NCBI RefSeq assembly: GCF_902703175.1
Contig: NZ_CACRYJ010000025.1
Location: 62,001 to 126,000, forward strand
Direction of reading: 5' to 3'
DNA: 64,000 nt
Origin: Occultella aeris
GTDB lineage: Bacteria > Actinomycetota > Actinomycetes > Actinomycetales > Beutenbergiaceae
Position 1 is the first letter of the stretch, and every line of letters starts with the position of its first letter. Below the pieces are notes generated by a model. It saw nothing but the letters and a program-made list of their open reading frames with translations. It had not been told where the DNA came from and ran no database searches. A program made the translations under genes and the position numbers. This document shows positions 35,433 to 44,779 of this stretch, piece by piece.

Positions 35433-36287
35433 TCAGTCCGGCGGGAACAGCCGGTCGTAGTAGGCGGCGACGACCTGCCTGGTCATCGCGGTGTAGGGCG
35501 CGTCGTCGGCGACGAAGGTGGCCACGTCGGCGACGCCCCGTTCGAACTGCTCGCGCAGGCCCTGGTCCTGCGGGTGCCGGCCGATGGCCGCCTTCAGTGC
35601 AGCCAACGACTCGAGGTGACCGACGAGCTGGCGCACCACCCGCCGTCGGGCCTCGACCAGACCACGGCGCTGCAGCGCGCAGACCTTGATCGTGGTCTGC
35701 CCCTTGCGGCTCTCCCGGCCCGAGGCGTTGCGGCTCGCCCGCACCCAGCCCTCGTCGATGCCGGTGGTCTGCCACACGAACTCGAGGTGCTTCTCCGGGT
35801 GGTCGAGGTAGGGATGCAGCAGCAGCCGGTCCTCGCGGTCCTCCTGCCCGGGCCGGGTGGCGCGGCGGGACTCGGACGCGATCGGGAACGCGTTCGCCTT
35901 GCCGGCCGTCTCCTTGATGCCCGGCAGCTCCTGCGCCCGCGGGCTGTTGCAGTCGGTGCAGGAGGGCAGCAGGTTGTCCCAGTCCGAGGCGAGCCAGTAG
36001 TAGCCGGGCGGGGTGCGCGCCCCGTTGATGGTCACCTCGCCCTTGGGCCGATAGTGCTCGACGGCGAAGGGCTGGGTCGCGCCGTACGTCGACTCGCAGT
36101 AGGCGCACTTGTTCGCGAAGGCCCGCTCGAGCGCCTCCTTCACGTCGGGCGCCTTGTAGACGGAGTACCTGCCGTACTTGGCCGCACCGTCCCAGGTCGA
36201 GTAGAACGCGGCGGCCGCCGCACGCTCGCGCTCGGCCTTCGCCGAGGAGAGGGTCGGCGGCGCGGGCGGACGCGGCACCCGTCTCAT
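35433..36287 (-). CDS. HNH endonuclease, PtuB-like
   Basis: From the ATG at 36287 the protein has 284 residues. ANKCAYCESTYGATQPFAVEHYRPKG places zinc cysteines C61 and C64 and the catalytic-region His78. YYWLASDWDNLLPSCTDCNSPR gives C110 and C113. This is the HNH layout of PtuB and of the retron-associated HNH family. The ATG overlaps the stop of the HNH-ATPase gene by four bases (36284-36287), which sets the start over an ATG at 36326. It probably cuts DNA or RNA when the ATPase is activated. Confidence 0.84.
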   Translation of the reverse strand: MRRVPRPPAPPTLSSAKAERERAAAAAFYSTWDGAAKYGRYSVYKAPDVKEALERAFANKCAYCESTYGATQPFAVEHYRPKGEVTINGARTPPGYYWLASDWDNLLPSCTDCNSPRAQELPGIKETAGKANAFPIASESRRATRPGQEDREDRLLLHPYLDHPEKHLEFVWQTTGIDEGWVRASRNASGRESRKGQTTIKVCALQRRGLVEARRRVVRQLVGHLESLAALKAAIGRHPQDQGLREQFERGVADVATFVADDAPYTAMTRQVVAAYYDRLFPPD

Positions 36288-38377
36288 CGCTGTGCCCCCG
36301 GCGCCCCTGGCAGCCGCGCCGTCCACAGCGCCGCGAGCTCGGAGGTGACCTCCGCCGAGGTGCGCGTCGCCTCGTCCCCGACCTGACGCCGTCGGGCGAT
36401 GAACTCGTCCGCCGAGGCGAGCAGCAGCCGGTCCCGTTCGGTGCTGCCGAGCACCCCGATCGCGTCCAGCCGGGCGCGCACGTGCGCCAGCTGCGCCTCC
36501 TGGTCGGCGCCCCGTTCGGACAGGCCCTGGAGCTGGTAGTACTGCGCCCAGAGGTCGTCCAGCTCCGGGTCGTCGGTGCTGCCGAGGCCGAAGTGCTCGG
36601 AGGTGAGCAGCTGGTCCACGCGCATGCCCTGCACCGAGGGCAGGTCGGTGATCGCGATGACGTCGGCCTCGGCGTTGCGGCGGATCACCGTGACCTCGCC
36701 GTCGAGCAGGCCACGCAGGCAGAGCGGGTCGTGGGTGGACACGATGAACTGCACCCGCGGCATCAGGGTGCGCAGCGCGGTCACGATCCTCATCCGCCAG
36801 CGCGGGTGCAGATGGGCGCCGAGCTCGTCGATGAGCACGATCCCCTCCGCCAGGCCCACCTGTTCCCAGCGGGTCAGGACCGTGCGCAGCACATCGCAGG
36901 CGAGCACCAGCATGGACTGGTACCCGTCGCTGAGCTCGGTCAGCTCGGCCACGGAGGAGTGCTGGTGGATCCGGACGACCTTGCGGCGCCGGTCCGCCTC
37001 GATCTCGGCGGTGTCCTCGAGCGCGAGCAGATCCGCGAGGCCCGCGGCGACGTCGGTGAACACCGGCTCCGGCAGGGACAGCAGCCAGCTGGTGGGGTCG
37101 GTGAGTGGGCGGAACGGGTCGAACAGGTTGTCCACCCAGGCGCCGGAGCGGTCCGGACGGTCCGGACGCGCGGATGCCGGACCGCGGGGCAGCATCCGGG
37201 TGGCGCCGTACCCGAGGAGCAGCACCGGCGCGGCCTCGGGGCCGGTGAAGTCGGTGTCGCCCGTGCCCCAGGTCAGCTCGAACGGCTGCGGGTCACCGGT
37301 CAGGTAGACCTGCACCCGGCCGACCCGAGCGCGGTGGCGCAGGTACGCTCCGGCGTCCATCGCGAGCTCGCGCCGGTAGGCGCCGCCGATCAGGGTGAGC
37401 GCGATCGCGTGCAGGATCGAGGACTTGCCGCACCCGTTCTCGCCGAGCAGCACCGTCCACGGCCCGTGCTCGCTCGTGGACGTCGAGAAGTCCAGGTCGA
37501 GGTCCCGGATCGGCCGGAAGTTGCCGATGACCACCCGGTCGATCCACTTCGTGGCGCCGTAGTAGCTCGTCGCCTGGGTGGGGGCGAGCGGGAGGTTCAG
37601 GTCGTAGCTCGCGCGGGGCAGCGCCATGGCGGGCGTGTGCCCGACGCCGCGCTCGGTCATCGAGGGGAACGCGTCCGGGGTGAGGTTCGCGGTGGGGTCG
37701 CCAAGGCCGGGGCCGGCGGCCCCGGGACCGCCGCCGGGGGCCGGTGCGCCCGGGCCGCCAGGTCGCGCGCCGGGCCGCCCGCCGGCGTGCGGCCGGCTCA
37801 TGGGCCGTTCGGGCTCGATCGAGCTGGCCCGCCGCGCCACCAGGGAGGACCGGTTCAGCGCGAGCACCTCGATGGTGACCCGGCCCCGTTCGGTGGTCCC
37901 GGCCACCGTCCCGTCCACCTGGTAGAGCAGGTGGGCGGCGAGGTCCTCCCGGCCGGGATCCAGGAGCAGCGCGTCCTCGACGGTCCACGGCTCCGGCGCG
38001 TCGGAGCGGACGCCGCGCACCGGGAACCGGCTGCCCTTGGCCCGGACACAGTCCGCGCACGCGGGGAGCAGGTTCGACCAGGTGTACTCGAGCCAGCGGT
38101 AGTGGTCCGGGCTGACCGTGCCGTCCTCGCCGACGGCGTTCCCGGGCGGGCGGTGGTGCGTCACCACCACGCTGTCGGAATCGATCGGGGTCTCGCAGTA
38201 GGCGCACCGCTCGCCCGTCATCGCCAGCAGCGCCGCGACCACCGCGGGTGCGGGCTGGACGTCCTCGCGGGCGCTCTTGGCAAGGGGTCTGTACTCGCCG
38301 GCGGTCTCGGGCGAGGTCGGATGCTCCGAGCGCGCGCGGGCGAACTCCTCGGGTTCTGCTGGGCGCACCAGTCTCAT
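36284..38377 (-). CDS. HNH-ATPase fusion: N-terminal HNH-like domain plus PtuA-like AAA/SMC-type ATPase
   Basis: A 697-residue two-domain protein. Residues 55-115 repeat the HNH layout (GERCAYCE C58/C61, VVTHHRPPGN H74/H75, LLPACADC C107/C110). A Pro/Gly-rich linker spans about 198-227. The ATPase domain shows Walker A GENGCGKSS (312-320), signature LSDGYQS (482-488), Walker B IVLIDELGAHLHP (513-525) and the switch STHDP (547-551), as in OLD/SMC-like PtuA ATPases. It probably senses a trigger such as phage infection. It is coupled to the HNH gene downstream and lies 117 bases after a 79-residue gene. Confidence 0.85.
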   Translation of the reverse strand: MRLVRPAEPEEFARARSEHPTSPETAGEYRPLAKSAREDVQPAPAVVAALLAMTGERCAYCETPIDSDSVVVTHHRPPGNAVGEDGTVSPDHYRWLEYTWSNLLPACADCVRAKGSRFPVRGVRSDAPEPWTVEDALLLDPGREDLAAHLLYQVDGTVAGTTERGRVTIEVLALNRSSLVARRASSIEPERPMSRPHAGGRPGARPGGPGAPAPGGGPGAAGPGLGDPTANLTPDAFPSMTERGVGHTPAMALPRASYDLNLPLAPTQATSYYGATKWIDRVVIGNFRPIRDLDLDFSTSTSEHGPWTVLLGENGCGKSSILHAIALTLIGGAYRRELAMDAGAYLRHRARVGRVQVYLTGDPQPFELTWGTGDTDFTGPEAAPVLLLGYGATRMLPRGPASARPDRPDRSGAWVDNLFDPFRPLTDPTSWLLSLPEPVFTDVAAGLADLLALEDTAEIEADRRRKVVRIHQHSSVAELTELSDGYQSMLVLACDVLRTVLTRWEQVGLAEGIVLIDELGAHLHPRWRMRIVTALRTLMPRVQFIVSTHDPLCLRGLLDGEVTVIRRNAEADVIAITDLPSVQGMRVDQLLTSEHFGLGSTDDPELDDLWAQYYQLQGLSERGADQEAQLAHVRARLDAIGVLGSTERDRLLLASADEFIARRRQVGDEATRTSAEVTSELAALWTARLPGAPGAQR

Positions 38378-38494
38378 GGGACCTCCGCCGACCGTTGGGC
38401 GACATCATCCCACCGGGCCAACTCCTGCGGTGGGCGTTCGCTCAGCGAAGAGGTGCGTGCGGCGGCCGTGATACCGGCCGCCGGTAGGCCCGGG

Positions 38495-38734
38495 TCAGGA
38501 CCGGCTGATGTTCGGCAGCGCGGCGAGCGCCGTGTCGCCGGCGGCGTCGCGCTGGAGCATCGGCACGATCACCCATCCGGTGCCGGAGCGGCCCGGGCCG
38601 ACCACCTGCGCGGACGTGCCGTCCGGAGCGGTCCAGTCGGAGCGGCGCCATTCGGCGACGACCGAGTCGGAGACGTCACCCAGCTTCATCACGTGGTCGA
38701 GATCGCAGACCCACGCACACGATGTCTCGCCCAT
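38495..38734 (-). CDS. Small uncharacterised protein (79 residues), first gene of the HNH-ATPase operon
   Basis: The protein starts MGETSCAWVCDLDHVMKLGD and ends QRDAAGDTALAALPNISRS. It has no signal peptide or membrane helix. A GGGGAGTGA ribosome site stands just before the ATG, supporting expression. I recognise no family. It lies 117 bases upstream of the HNH-ATPase gene on the same strand and has no other neighbour on that strand, so it may be an accessory, sensor or inhibitor of that system, or unrelated. Confidence 0.6.
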   Translation of the reverse strand: MGETSCAWVCDLDHVMKLGDVSDSVVAEWRRSDWTAPDGTSAQVVGPGRSGTGWVIVPMLQRDAAGDTALAALPNISRS

Positions 38735-38843
38735 GTGCTCACTCCCCGGTTCGGTCCAATTCGTTCCCTTGAGCGCTCTTCACGCTAGTCCGCGATGTGA
38801 TACAGGGCACTAGCCAGATCGGGTGATCTTGGGGCCGAGGCGT

Positions 38844-38861
38844 GCTCACCCCGGGGTGAGC
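38844..38861. promoter_or_regulatory. Palindrome GCTCACCCCGGGGTGAGC
   Basis: A perfect 18-base palindrome in the divergent gap between the 79-residue gene and the L-2-hydroxyglutarate oxidase gene. Its CTCACC-N4-GGTGAG core equals the repeat upstream of the lasso cluster. It could be an operator for either neighbour. Confidence 0.5.
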
Positions 38862-38976
38862 GCAGGGTGAGGCGTCACCCCCCACCCGGATCGGCCTCGC
38901 CGGTCCGGCCACCGGCCGCCGTCATCCCTGGCACGATCACCGGAGGCGGACACGAGGTCATGACGAGGGAGCAACG

Positions 38977-40203
38977 ATGGTGAAGGTCCTGGTGGTGGGC
39001 GCGGGGATCCTCGGGCTGGCGACGGCGGCACGGTTGGTCCGCCGTGGCGACGAGGTGATCGTGGTGGACAAGGAGCTCTCGGTGGCCCGGCACCAGACGG
39101 GTCGCAACTCCGGGGTGATCCACTCCGGCCTGTACTACGCGCCCGGCAGCCTGAAGGCGCGCCTGGGCACCGCCGGTGCGGCGAGCATGACGGCGTTCGC
39201 GCAGGACCACGGCGTGGCGGTGCGCACCTGCGGCAAGCTCGTGGTCGCCGTCGACGACGCGGAGCTGCCGGGCCTGGCCGAGCTGGCCCGCCGGGCGGTG
39301 GCGAACGGGGTGCCGGCGCGCCTCCTCGACGCCGCCGAGGCCCGCGAGTACGAGCCGAACGTCGCGTGCGTGCGTGCGCTGCGGGTGGAGAGCACCGGCA
39401 TCGTCGACTACGTCGGCGTGTGCGAGGTACTGGCGCGCCAGATCACCGACGGCGGTGGGCAGCTCCGCTTCGGCCGCACCTTCCACGGTGCGCGCACCGT
39501 GGGCGGGCGCGTGCGCGCCCGGGTGGACGTGACCGGCGACGACGGCGGGACGGAGCGCGAGGACATCGTCGCCGATGCCCTCGTGGTCTGTGGCGGACTG
39601 CACGCGGACCGCCTGGCGGACGCCTGCAACGTGGTCCCGCAGGCGCGGATCGTGCCGTTTCGTGGCGAGTACTTCGAGTTGGTGCCGGACAAGGCGGATC
39701 TGGTCCGTACGCTCATCTACCCGGTGCCGGACCCGCGGTTCCCGTTCCTGGGGGTGCACCTGACCACGATGATCCATGGAGGTGTGCACGCCGGCCCGAA
39801 CGCGGTGCTGGCCCTGGCCCGGGAGGGCTACACCTGGCGGGACGTGAACCTGGCGGACCTGCGCGGCTCCCTGTCCTGGCCCGGGCTGTGGCGCCTCGGA
39901 CGCCGCAACATCGTGCCCGGCGCCGGGGAGATCGTCCGGTCGCTGTCCCGCGCGCGGTTCGCGGCCAGCCTTTCCCGGCTGGTGCCCGGCATCACGGCGG
40001 CGGACCTGGTGCCGGCCCCGGCCGGGGTGCGCGCGCAGGCGCTGCGGCGCGACGGGTCCCTCGTGGATGACTTCCTCGTCCAGCGCGCGGACCGTCAGCT
40101 GCACGTGCTGAACGCACCGTCACCGGCGGCGACGGCGTCCCTTGAGATCGCCGCGCACCTCGAGTCGGAACTGGACGAGGTACTCGCCGACGCGTCAGTC
40201 TGA
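38977..40203 (+). CDS. lhgO: L-2-hydroxyglutarate oxidase (LhgO-like FAD enzyme)
   Basis: The 408-residue flavoprotein starts [20 protein letters not shown] with the FAD-binding GxGxxG loop (GAGILG), followed by [26 protein letters not shown], a strong LhgO signature, and [22 protein letters not shown]. It oxidises L-2-hydroxyglutarate to 2-oxoglutarate, feeding electrons to the membrane quinone pool. A GAGGGAGCAACG ribosome site precedes the ATG. It is followed within four bases by a VOC gene, probably cotranscribed. Confidence 0.92.
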   Translation: MVKVLVVGAGILGLATAARLVRRGDEVIVVDKELSVARHQTGRNSGVIHSGLYYAPGSLKARLGTAGAASMTAFAQDHGVAVRTCGKLVVAVDDAELPGLAELARRAVANGVPARLLDAAEAREYEPNVACVRALRVESTGIVDYVGVCEVLARQITDGGGQLRFGRTFHGARTVGGRVRARVDVTGDDGGTEREDIVADALVVCGGLHADRLADACNVVPQARIVPFRGEYFELVPDKADLVRTLIYPVPDPRFPFLGVHLTTMIHGGVHAGPNAVLALAREGYTWRDVNLADLRGSLSWPGLWRLGRRNIVPGAGEIVRSLSRARFAASLSRLVPGITAADLVPAPAGVRAQALRRDGSLVDDFLVQRADRQLHVLNAPSPAATASLEIAAHLESELDEVLADASV

Positions 40204-40207
40204 GCGG

Positions 40208-40648
40208 ATGACCCACATGGACCAGCAGGTGCACTTCATCACCCTCGCCACCGCTGACCTGGACGCGGCCCGCCGGTTCTACGCCGAGGCCCTGGGCTGG
40301 ACGCCCACCCTGGACGTGCCGGGCGAGATCCTGTTCTTCCAGGTGGCACCGGGCCAGATGCTCGGGCTATTCGACGCCGAGAAGTTCAACGAGGACCTCG
40401 GCGCCCCGGCCGGGCCGGCCGCGGTCTCCGGGGTGACGTTGGCCCACAACGTGGCCGGGCCGGACCAGGTGCGCGACCTGGTCGGGGCGATGGCCGCGGC
40501 CGGCGGCACCGTGCTCACGGCGCCCCAGCCCGGGGCGTTCGGCGGGATCTTCCACGCGCACGTCCAGGACCCGAACGGGGTGATCTGGGAGATCGCGCAC
40601 AACCCGGGCTGGTCGATCGATGCCGACGGAACCGTGCGGTTCGGCTAG
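40208..40648 (+). CDS. VOC-family (glyoxalase/bleomycin-resistance fold) protein
   Basis: A 146-residue protein with the paired beta-alpha-beta-beta-beta modules of the VOC fold: [24 protein letters not shown] at the start, and [24 protein letters not shown] near the end, whose glutamate is a usual metal ligand. It could be a small dioxygenase, isomerase or binding protein. The ATG at 40208 lies directly after the lhgO stop; an in-frame ATG at 40217 is also possible. Confidence 0.85.
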   Translation: MTHMDQQVHFITLATADLDAARRFYAEALGWTPTLDVPGEILFFQVAPGQMLGLFDAEKFNEDLGAPAGPAAVSGVTLAHNVAGPDQVRDLVGAMAAAGGTVLTAPQPGAFGGIFHAHVQDPNGVIWEIAHNPGWSIDADGTVRFG

Positions 40649-40680
40649 GTCGTGGCCGCTCGTGGCGTGACCTCCTCCGG

Positions 40681-42870
40681 TCAGCGCAACGGGCGGCTCG
40701 TCCGCTGCCGTCCGACGAGCACCAACAGCGTGCCGAAGCCGAGCAGCACCAAGCCGGCGACGAGCAGGCCACCGACGGTCGCGCCAGTGGTAGCGAGCCC
40801 ATCGGCGCTCGGCGGTGCGGGCGCCGCCGGTTCGGTGCCGGCCGGGGACCCGCTGGTCGGTGACTGCGTCGGAACCGTAGCCACAGGCGAACCGGGAGTC
40901 GGTGTCGGCACCGGCTCCGCTGCGACCACGATGGGCACGGCGAGCTGCGCCGCGGCCAGAACGGCGGTGCCACCGAAGGAGATGGTCAGTTCCGCCGGGT
41001 CACCGGCGGCGGACGGAGTAAGCGAACAACTCGCCACGCCGTCAGCATCGGTGATGCCCTCGCACTGGGCCGAGCCAAGGGTGAACAGGAGCGGCAGCCC
41101 GGCCAGGTCCGGGGCGGCGGCTGCTGCCGCTGCCGCCCGGATGCCTTCACGCTGCGCATCGCCGGACGTCGTGGCCACCCGCAGACTGCTCAGCGGCGGG
41201 CCGGCGAGTGCGTCTGTCACGATCGCGGACAGCGCGAGCGGGCCGCCGACCATTCCGGTCGAGGGGCCACCGAAGGCCAGGTCGATCGTCCGCTGGTTGA
41301 TCTGGACGGTGGTGGAGCCGCTGGACCCGGCGACGTCGGCGTCGCCGGAGTACGTCGCGCTGACCTGCCGGGATCCGACGTCGAGCCCGTCGGTGACACA
41401 GCCGGCCGCTCCCTCGGCCACCGGCACGGCGGCACACCCGGGGAGCACGGTTCCCGCGACTTCGAACGCGACGGTTCCGGTCGCGCCGGCGGGCACCGTG
41501 GCGGTGAGGGTGACGGGCTCGCCCCACGGGGCAGGGTTCGGCGTCGCCTGCAGTGTGGTGATGCTGGGTTGCGGTGCGATCGTGGCGGCGCCGTCGACCT
41601 GGGTCGGCAGGTAGCGGACGTCGCCACCGAACAAGACCGTCACGGCGAGTCGACCGACTCGGTTCGGCATCAGGGTGCACTCGGCGACGCCGGCCGCGTC
41701 GGTGACCGCCGTGCAGCTGAGGCCGTCAGCCATCCCGAAGCGCACCGACTCGCCGGGAATCGGACCGGCGGCACCGGCCGCATTGTTCGTCAGCTGCGCC
41801 GATACCTGCAACGGCACCCCGACGTCGCCCGAGTCGGCCCCGGTGTAGGTCACCGATGTCGGCGCGGCCAGCACGAGCGTCGTCGCCGGTGCGCTGATGG
41901 AGGGCAGTGCATCACCGGCCCCGGAGTAGTGGGCGGTGAACGCGTGGGGGCCCGGCTCGAGAGGCGCATCGAGAGTGCACGTGGCTGCCGAGGCGACGAT
42001 CGGGAGGTCAGCACACTCGGCGACGTCGGTCGCCGACGCGGCGAAGGTGACTGTGCCGCCGTCGACCGTCGGAGCAACGGTGGCTGTCAGTGCAGCGGGT
42101 TGACCGAAGAGCAGGATGCCCGGCCCGGCCAGGGTGGTGGTGGTCACGACACCCACCTGCCCGGTGACGGTGAACGTCACAGTTGCCCGATCGTCGGACA
42201 GGCAGGTGGCCTGGTCCGGGGACAGGCAGTACTCGAAGGAATCGACGCCGACGTAGTCGGTGTCCGGCGTGTACGTGAACGACCCGTCTCCGTAGTTGAG
42301 CACCATGGTGCCGTGCTCGAGGTCGGTGGTCTGGAGCGGCCCGAGGTCGGGCGACCATTGGCCGTCCGTCACGTTGCCGGTCGCTGGGACGTTCACCTCG
42401 ACCGGGTACTCGCGGTCCTGGGGTGCAGCGCCGACGTAGAGACTCGCGACACCGTCACCGGCGAGACATCCAGCATCGAGCGTCAGGCAGTAATGGAAGG
42501 AGTCGACGCCGACATAGCCAGCGCGCGGTCGGTACGTGAACGACCCGTCCGCGTTCAGGACGATGGTGCCGTTGACCGGCGCCACCGTCAGCGAGACCCG
42601 GTAGCCGGGCGGCTCCTGGTCCGCCAGCACATTGCCGGAGAACGAGGTGTCCGGGACCACGTAGTAGTTCGGGTTGGCGGGCACCGGATCTGCGGCCCGA
42701 GCGGGCGCGACGCCCACCGCAAGCAGACCGCTCATCACCAGCAACGCGACCGTCACCGTGACGCCGAAGCCTGGTGCCGCCCGACTCATCAGGGCGGACG
42801 ACAAGGAGATCGGCCGCCGGCCGGTCCGGTGGGTGGACGACGTCACAGGATGCCTCTCGGACGACAGCAC
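40681..42870 (-). CDS. Cell-wall-anchored Ig-like repeat surface protein with LATTG sorting signal
   Basis: A 729-residue surface protein. A signal peptide lies near residues 36-59 (VTVTVALLVMSGLLAVGVAPARA). Two cadherin/Ig-like repeats share the pattern DGSFTYxPxxxYVGVDSFxYCL. Four or five bacterial Ig-like (Big_3-type) domains follow, each with YSGxxD-like ends, then a Pro/Thr/Ser-rich wall-spanning segment. The C-terminus is a sorting signal: LATTG, a hydrophobic helix (GGLLVAGLVLLGFGTLLVLVG) and a basic tail RQRTSRPLR. LAxTG is the motif preferred by class E sortases, and one is encoded at 55621-56382. Probably an adhesin or structural wall protein. Confidence 0.87.
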   Translation of the reverse strand: MLSSERHPVTSSTHRTGRRPISLSSALMSRAAPGFGVTVTVALLVMSGLLAVGVAPARAADPVPANPNYYVVPDTSFSGNVLADQEPPGYRVSLTVAPVNGTIVLNADGSFTYRPRAGYVGVDSFHYCLTLDAGCLAGDGVASLYVGAAPQDREYPVEVNVPATGNVTDGQWSPDLGPLQTTDLEHGTMVLNYGDGSFTYTPDTDYVGVDSFEYCLSPDQATCLSDDRATVTFTVTGQVGVVTTTTLAGPGILLFGQPAALTATVAPTVDGGTVTFAASATDVAECADLPIVASAATCTLDAPLEPGPHAFTAHYSGAGDALPSISAPATTLVLAAPTSVTYTGADSGDVGVPLQVSAQLTNNAAGAAGPIPGESVRFGMADGLSCTAVTDAAGVAECTLMPNRVGRLAVTVLFGGDVRYLPTQVDGAATIAPQPSITTLQATPNPAPWGEPVTLTATVPAGATGTVAFEVAGTVLPGCAAVPVAEGAAGCVTDGLDVGSRQVSATYSGDADVAGSSGSTTVQINQRTIDLAFGGPSTGMVGGPLALSAIVTDALAGPPLSSLRVATTSGDAQREGIRAAAAAAAAPDLAGLPLLFTLGSAQCEGITDADGVASCSLTPSAAGDPAELTISFGGTAVLAAAQLAVPIVVAAEPVPTPTPGSPVATVPTQSPTSGSPAGTEPAAPAPPSADGLATTGATVGGLLVAGLVLLGFGTLLVLVGRQRTSRPLR

Positions 42871-43013
42871 CGAGAGGCTGTTCCCCCCGGAAGTTGTGCG
42901 GGCCCCATCTGGACACGGGCCCTGCCGGGTGCATCGTTTCAGCGCCGGGGTCCTTCGTGCAAGGGTGCTGATCTCGATGGCGACTGTCGGTGGGGCGTGC
43001 CATCGTCGCTGCC

Positions 43014-43391
43014 ATGACCACTCACACGCACGGCATTCCGTTCTCCATCGACTACATCGAGATCTCGGTGACCGACCTGCAGGCCGCCAAGGACTTCTAC
43101 GGGCAGGCCTTCGGCTGGGAGTTCACCGCCTACGGAGACGGGTACGCAGGCATCCGCACGCCGGCCGAGTCCGGCGGGGACGAGGCCGGTGGCCTCGCCC
43201 TGGTGCCGGAACCGAAGCCGGCGGGCGGTCCGCTCGTGCTGCTCTACAGCGACGACCTCGACGCCTGCGTGACGGCCGTGACGCAGGCCGGCGGCACGGT
43301 CGTCAACGGACCCTACGAGTTCCCCGGCGGCCGGCGGTTCCACTTCACGGACCCGAGCGGCAACGAACTGGGCGTCTGGGCCGCGGCGTAA
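43014..43391 (+). CDS. VOC-family protein
   Basis: A 125-residue VOC-fold protein: PFSIDYIEISVTDLQAAKDFYGQAFGW opens the first module and GGRRFHFTDPSGNELGVWAAA closes the second, with the metal-ligand glutamate in NELG. It resembles the 40208 gene only in fold. Its 3' end overlaps the convergent ABC ATPase gene by 79 bases. Substrate unknown. Confidence 0.85.
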   Translation: MTTHTHGIPFSIDYIEISVTDLQAAKDFYGQAFGWEFTAYGDGYAGIRTPAESGGDEAGGLALVPEPKPAGGPLVLLYSDDLDACVTAVTQAGGTVVNGPYEFPGGRRFHFTDPSGNELGVWAAA

Positions 43392-44779
43392 ACCAATCCG
43401 GGCAGTTCGAGCGAGAGCACGCGGTCGGCGAATCGGCGTACGACCCGATTCTCATGCGTGATGATGACGAGCGCCATGCCGCCGTCGACCATGCGCTCGA
43501 GCAGGTCCAGCACGACCTCTCGCGTCACGGCGTCCAGTCCGGTGGTGATCTCGTCGCAGATCAGCACGTCTGGGCGAGTGAGCAGGGCCCGAACGAGGGC
43601 CGCGCGTTGCAACTCGCCACCTGACAGCTGACTCACTCTCCGGGCGAGGTGGTCCGGCTCGAGACCGACCTGCCCGGCGACGTCCGCGAGCTTCGCGGCG
43701 ACCGCCGCGCGGCCGTCGCCGCGCAGGTTCACGACCGGGCGGATCACTTGCGCGCCGATCGGGCGGAACGGGTCAAACGCGGCACGCGCGTCCTGGAACA
43801 CGTACTGCACAAGCGCGCGGTCGGCGCTCGTCCGCGCGCGCACCGCCCACGGCGTCACCCGGCCGGCCAGGCGCAGCTCGCCGCCGTGGGGCTGATGCAG
43901 GCCCGCGAGGCAGCGTGCCAGGGTCGACTTGCCGGCGCCTGAGGGACCGCGCACCGTCAGGGCGCTGCCGCGCTCGAGCAGGAGGTCGACCTCGTCCAGC
44001 ACCGGGTCGCCCCGACGCCCGTATCCCGCCGTCAGCCGGTCGACCCGGAGCACCGGCGATGACGTCGGCGCTGCGGCTGTCCGGCCGGCCGGCGGCTCGC
44101 CGAGGCCGGCTTCGATCAGCTGTCTCGTGTACGGCTCGCGCGGATGGGCCCACAGGTCCCGGCCCTGCTCGACGACCGCGCCGAGGCGCAGCACGAGGGT
44201 GTCGTCGGCTAGGCGGCGCACGAGGGCGAGGTCGTGGCTGAGCAGGATGATCGCAGTGCCCCCCTCGCGCAGGGACTCCAGCTCGGCCGCGAGCGCATCG
44301 CGGTGGCCGGGATCCTGACCGGTCGTGGGTTCGTCCACGACCAGGCAGTCCGGGTCGCCGATCAGGGCCAGCGCGAAAACCGCGCGCTGCTGCTGACCGC
44401 CCGAGAGCTGGTGCGGGAACCGTCTCAGCAGGGCGGGGTCCAGGTGGGCGCGCGCCACCGCACGGGCGACCGACTCGGTGCCCGCGCGTCCTCGCACCCG
44501 GGCCACCTCACGAAGCAGGGACCCCACTCTACGGCTCGGCGTGAGGACCGTGCCGGGGTGCTGTGGCACGTATCCGATGCGGCGCGGATCGCTGCGCACG
44601 ACGCCGGCGACGCTCGCGCCACTGGGGAACTCGCCCATCACGGCGAGGCCGGTCGTGGTCTTGCCGCTACCGGACTCCCCCACGAGCGCGATGACCTCTC
44701 CGGGTCTCGCGGCGAACGAGATCGGACCCACCACGGTCCGGTCGTCGAGCCGTACGGTCAGGTCCTCGACACCGATCAC
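43313..44779 (-). CDS. Peptide/metal-type ABC transporter ATP-binding protein with two fused ATPase domains
   Basis: A 488-residue double ATPase of the Dpp/Opp/Nik class. The first domain has GESGSGKTT, LSGGQQQRAVFALAL and CLVVDEPTTGQDP. The second has GPSGAGKST, LSGGELQRAALVRAL and VLICDEITTGLD. It powers the permease pair encoded just upstream. The GTG at 44779 overlaps the permease stop by four bases; a longer open frame to 45073 is out of register with the permease and rejected. The last 25 residues run past the ATPase fold and overlap the VOC gene. Confidence 0.87.
   Translation of the reverse strand: MIGVEDLTVRLDDRTVVGPISFAARPGEVIALVGESGSGKTTTGLAVMGEFPSGASVAGVVRSDPRRIGYVPQHPGTVLTPSRRVGSLLREVARVRGRAGTESVARAVARAHLDPALLRRFPHQLSGGQQQRAVFALALIGDPDCLVVDEPTTGQDPGHRDALAAELESLREGGTAIILLSHDLALVRRLADDTLVLRLGAVVEQGRDLWAHPREPYTRQLIEAGLGEPPAGRTAAAPTSSPVLRVDRLTAGYGRRGDPVLDEVDLLLERGSALTVRGPSGAGKSTLARCLAGLHQPHGGELRLAGRVTPWAVRARTSADRALVQYVFQDARAAFDPFRPIGAQVIRPVVNLRGDGRAAVAAKLADVAGQVGLEPDHLARRVSQLSGGELQRAALVRALLTRPDVLICDEITTGLDAVTREVVLDLLERMVDGGMALVIITHENRVVRRFADRVLSLELPGLVYAAAQTPSSLPLGSVKWNRRPPGNS

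Noticed and set aside
34011-38788. Two very long plus-strand frames (791 and 768 codons) opposite the HNH-ATPase operon
   Set aside because: They have biased Arg/Gly/Val/Glu composition without motifs, lie exactly antisense to genes with clear catalytic motifs, and are typical GC-rich shadows.
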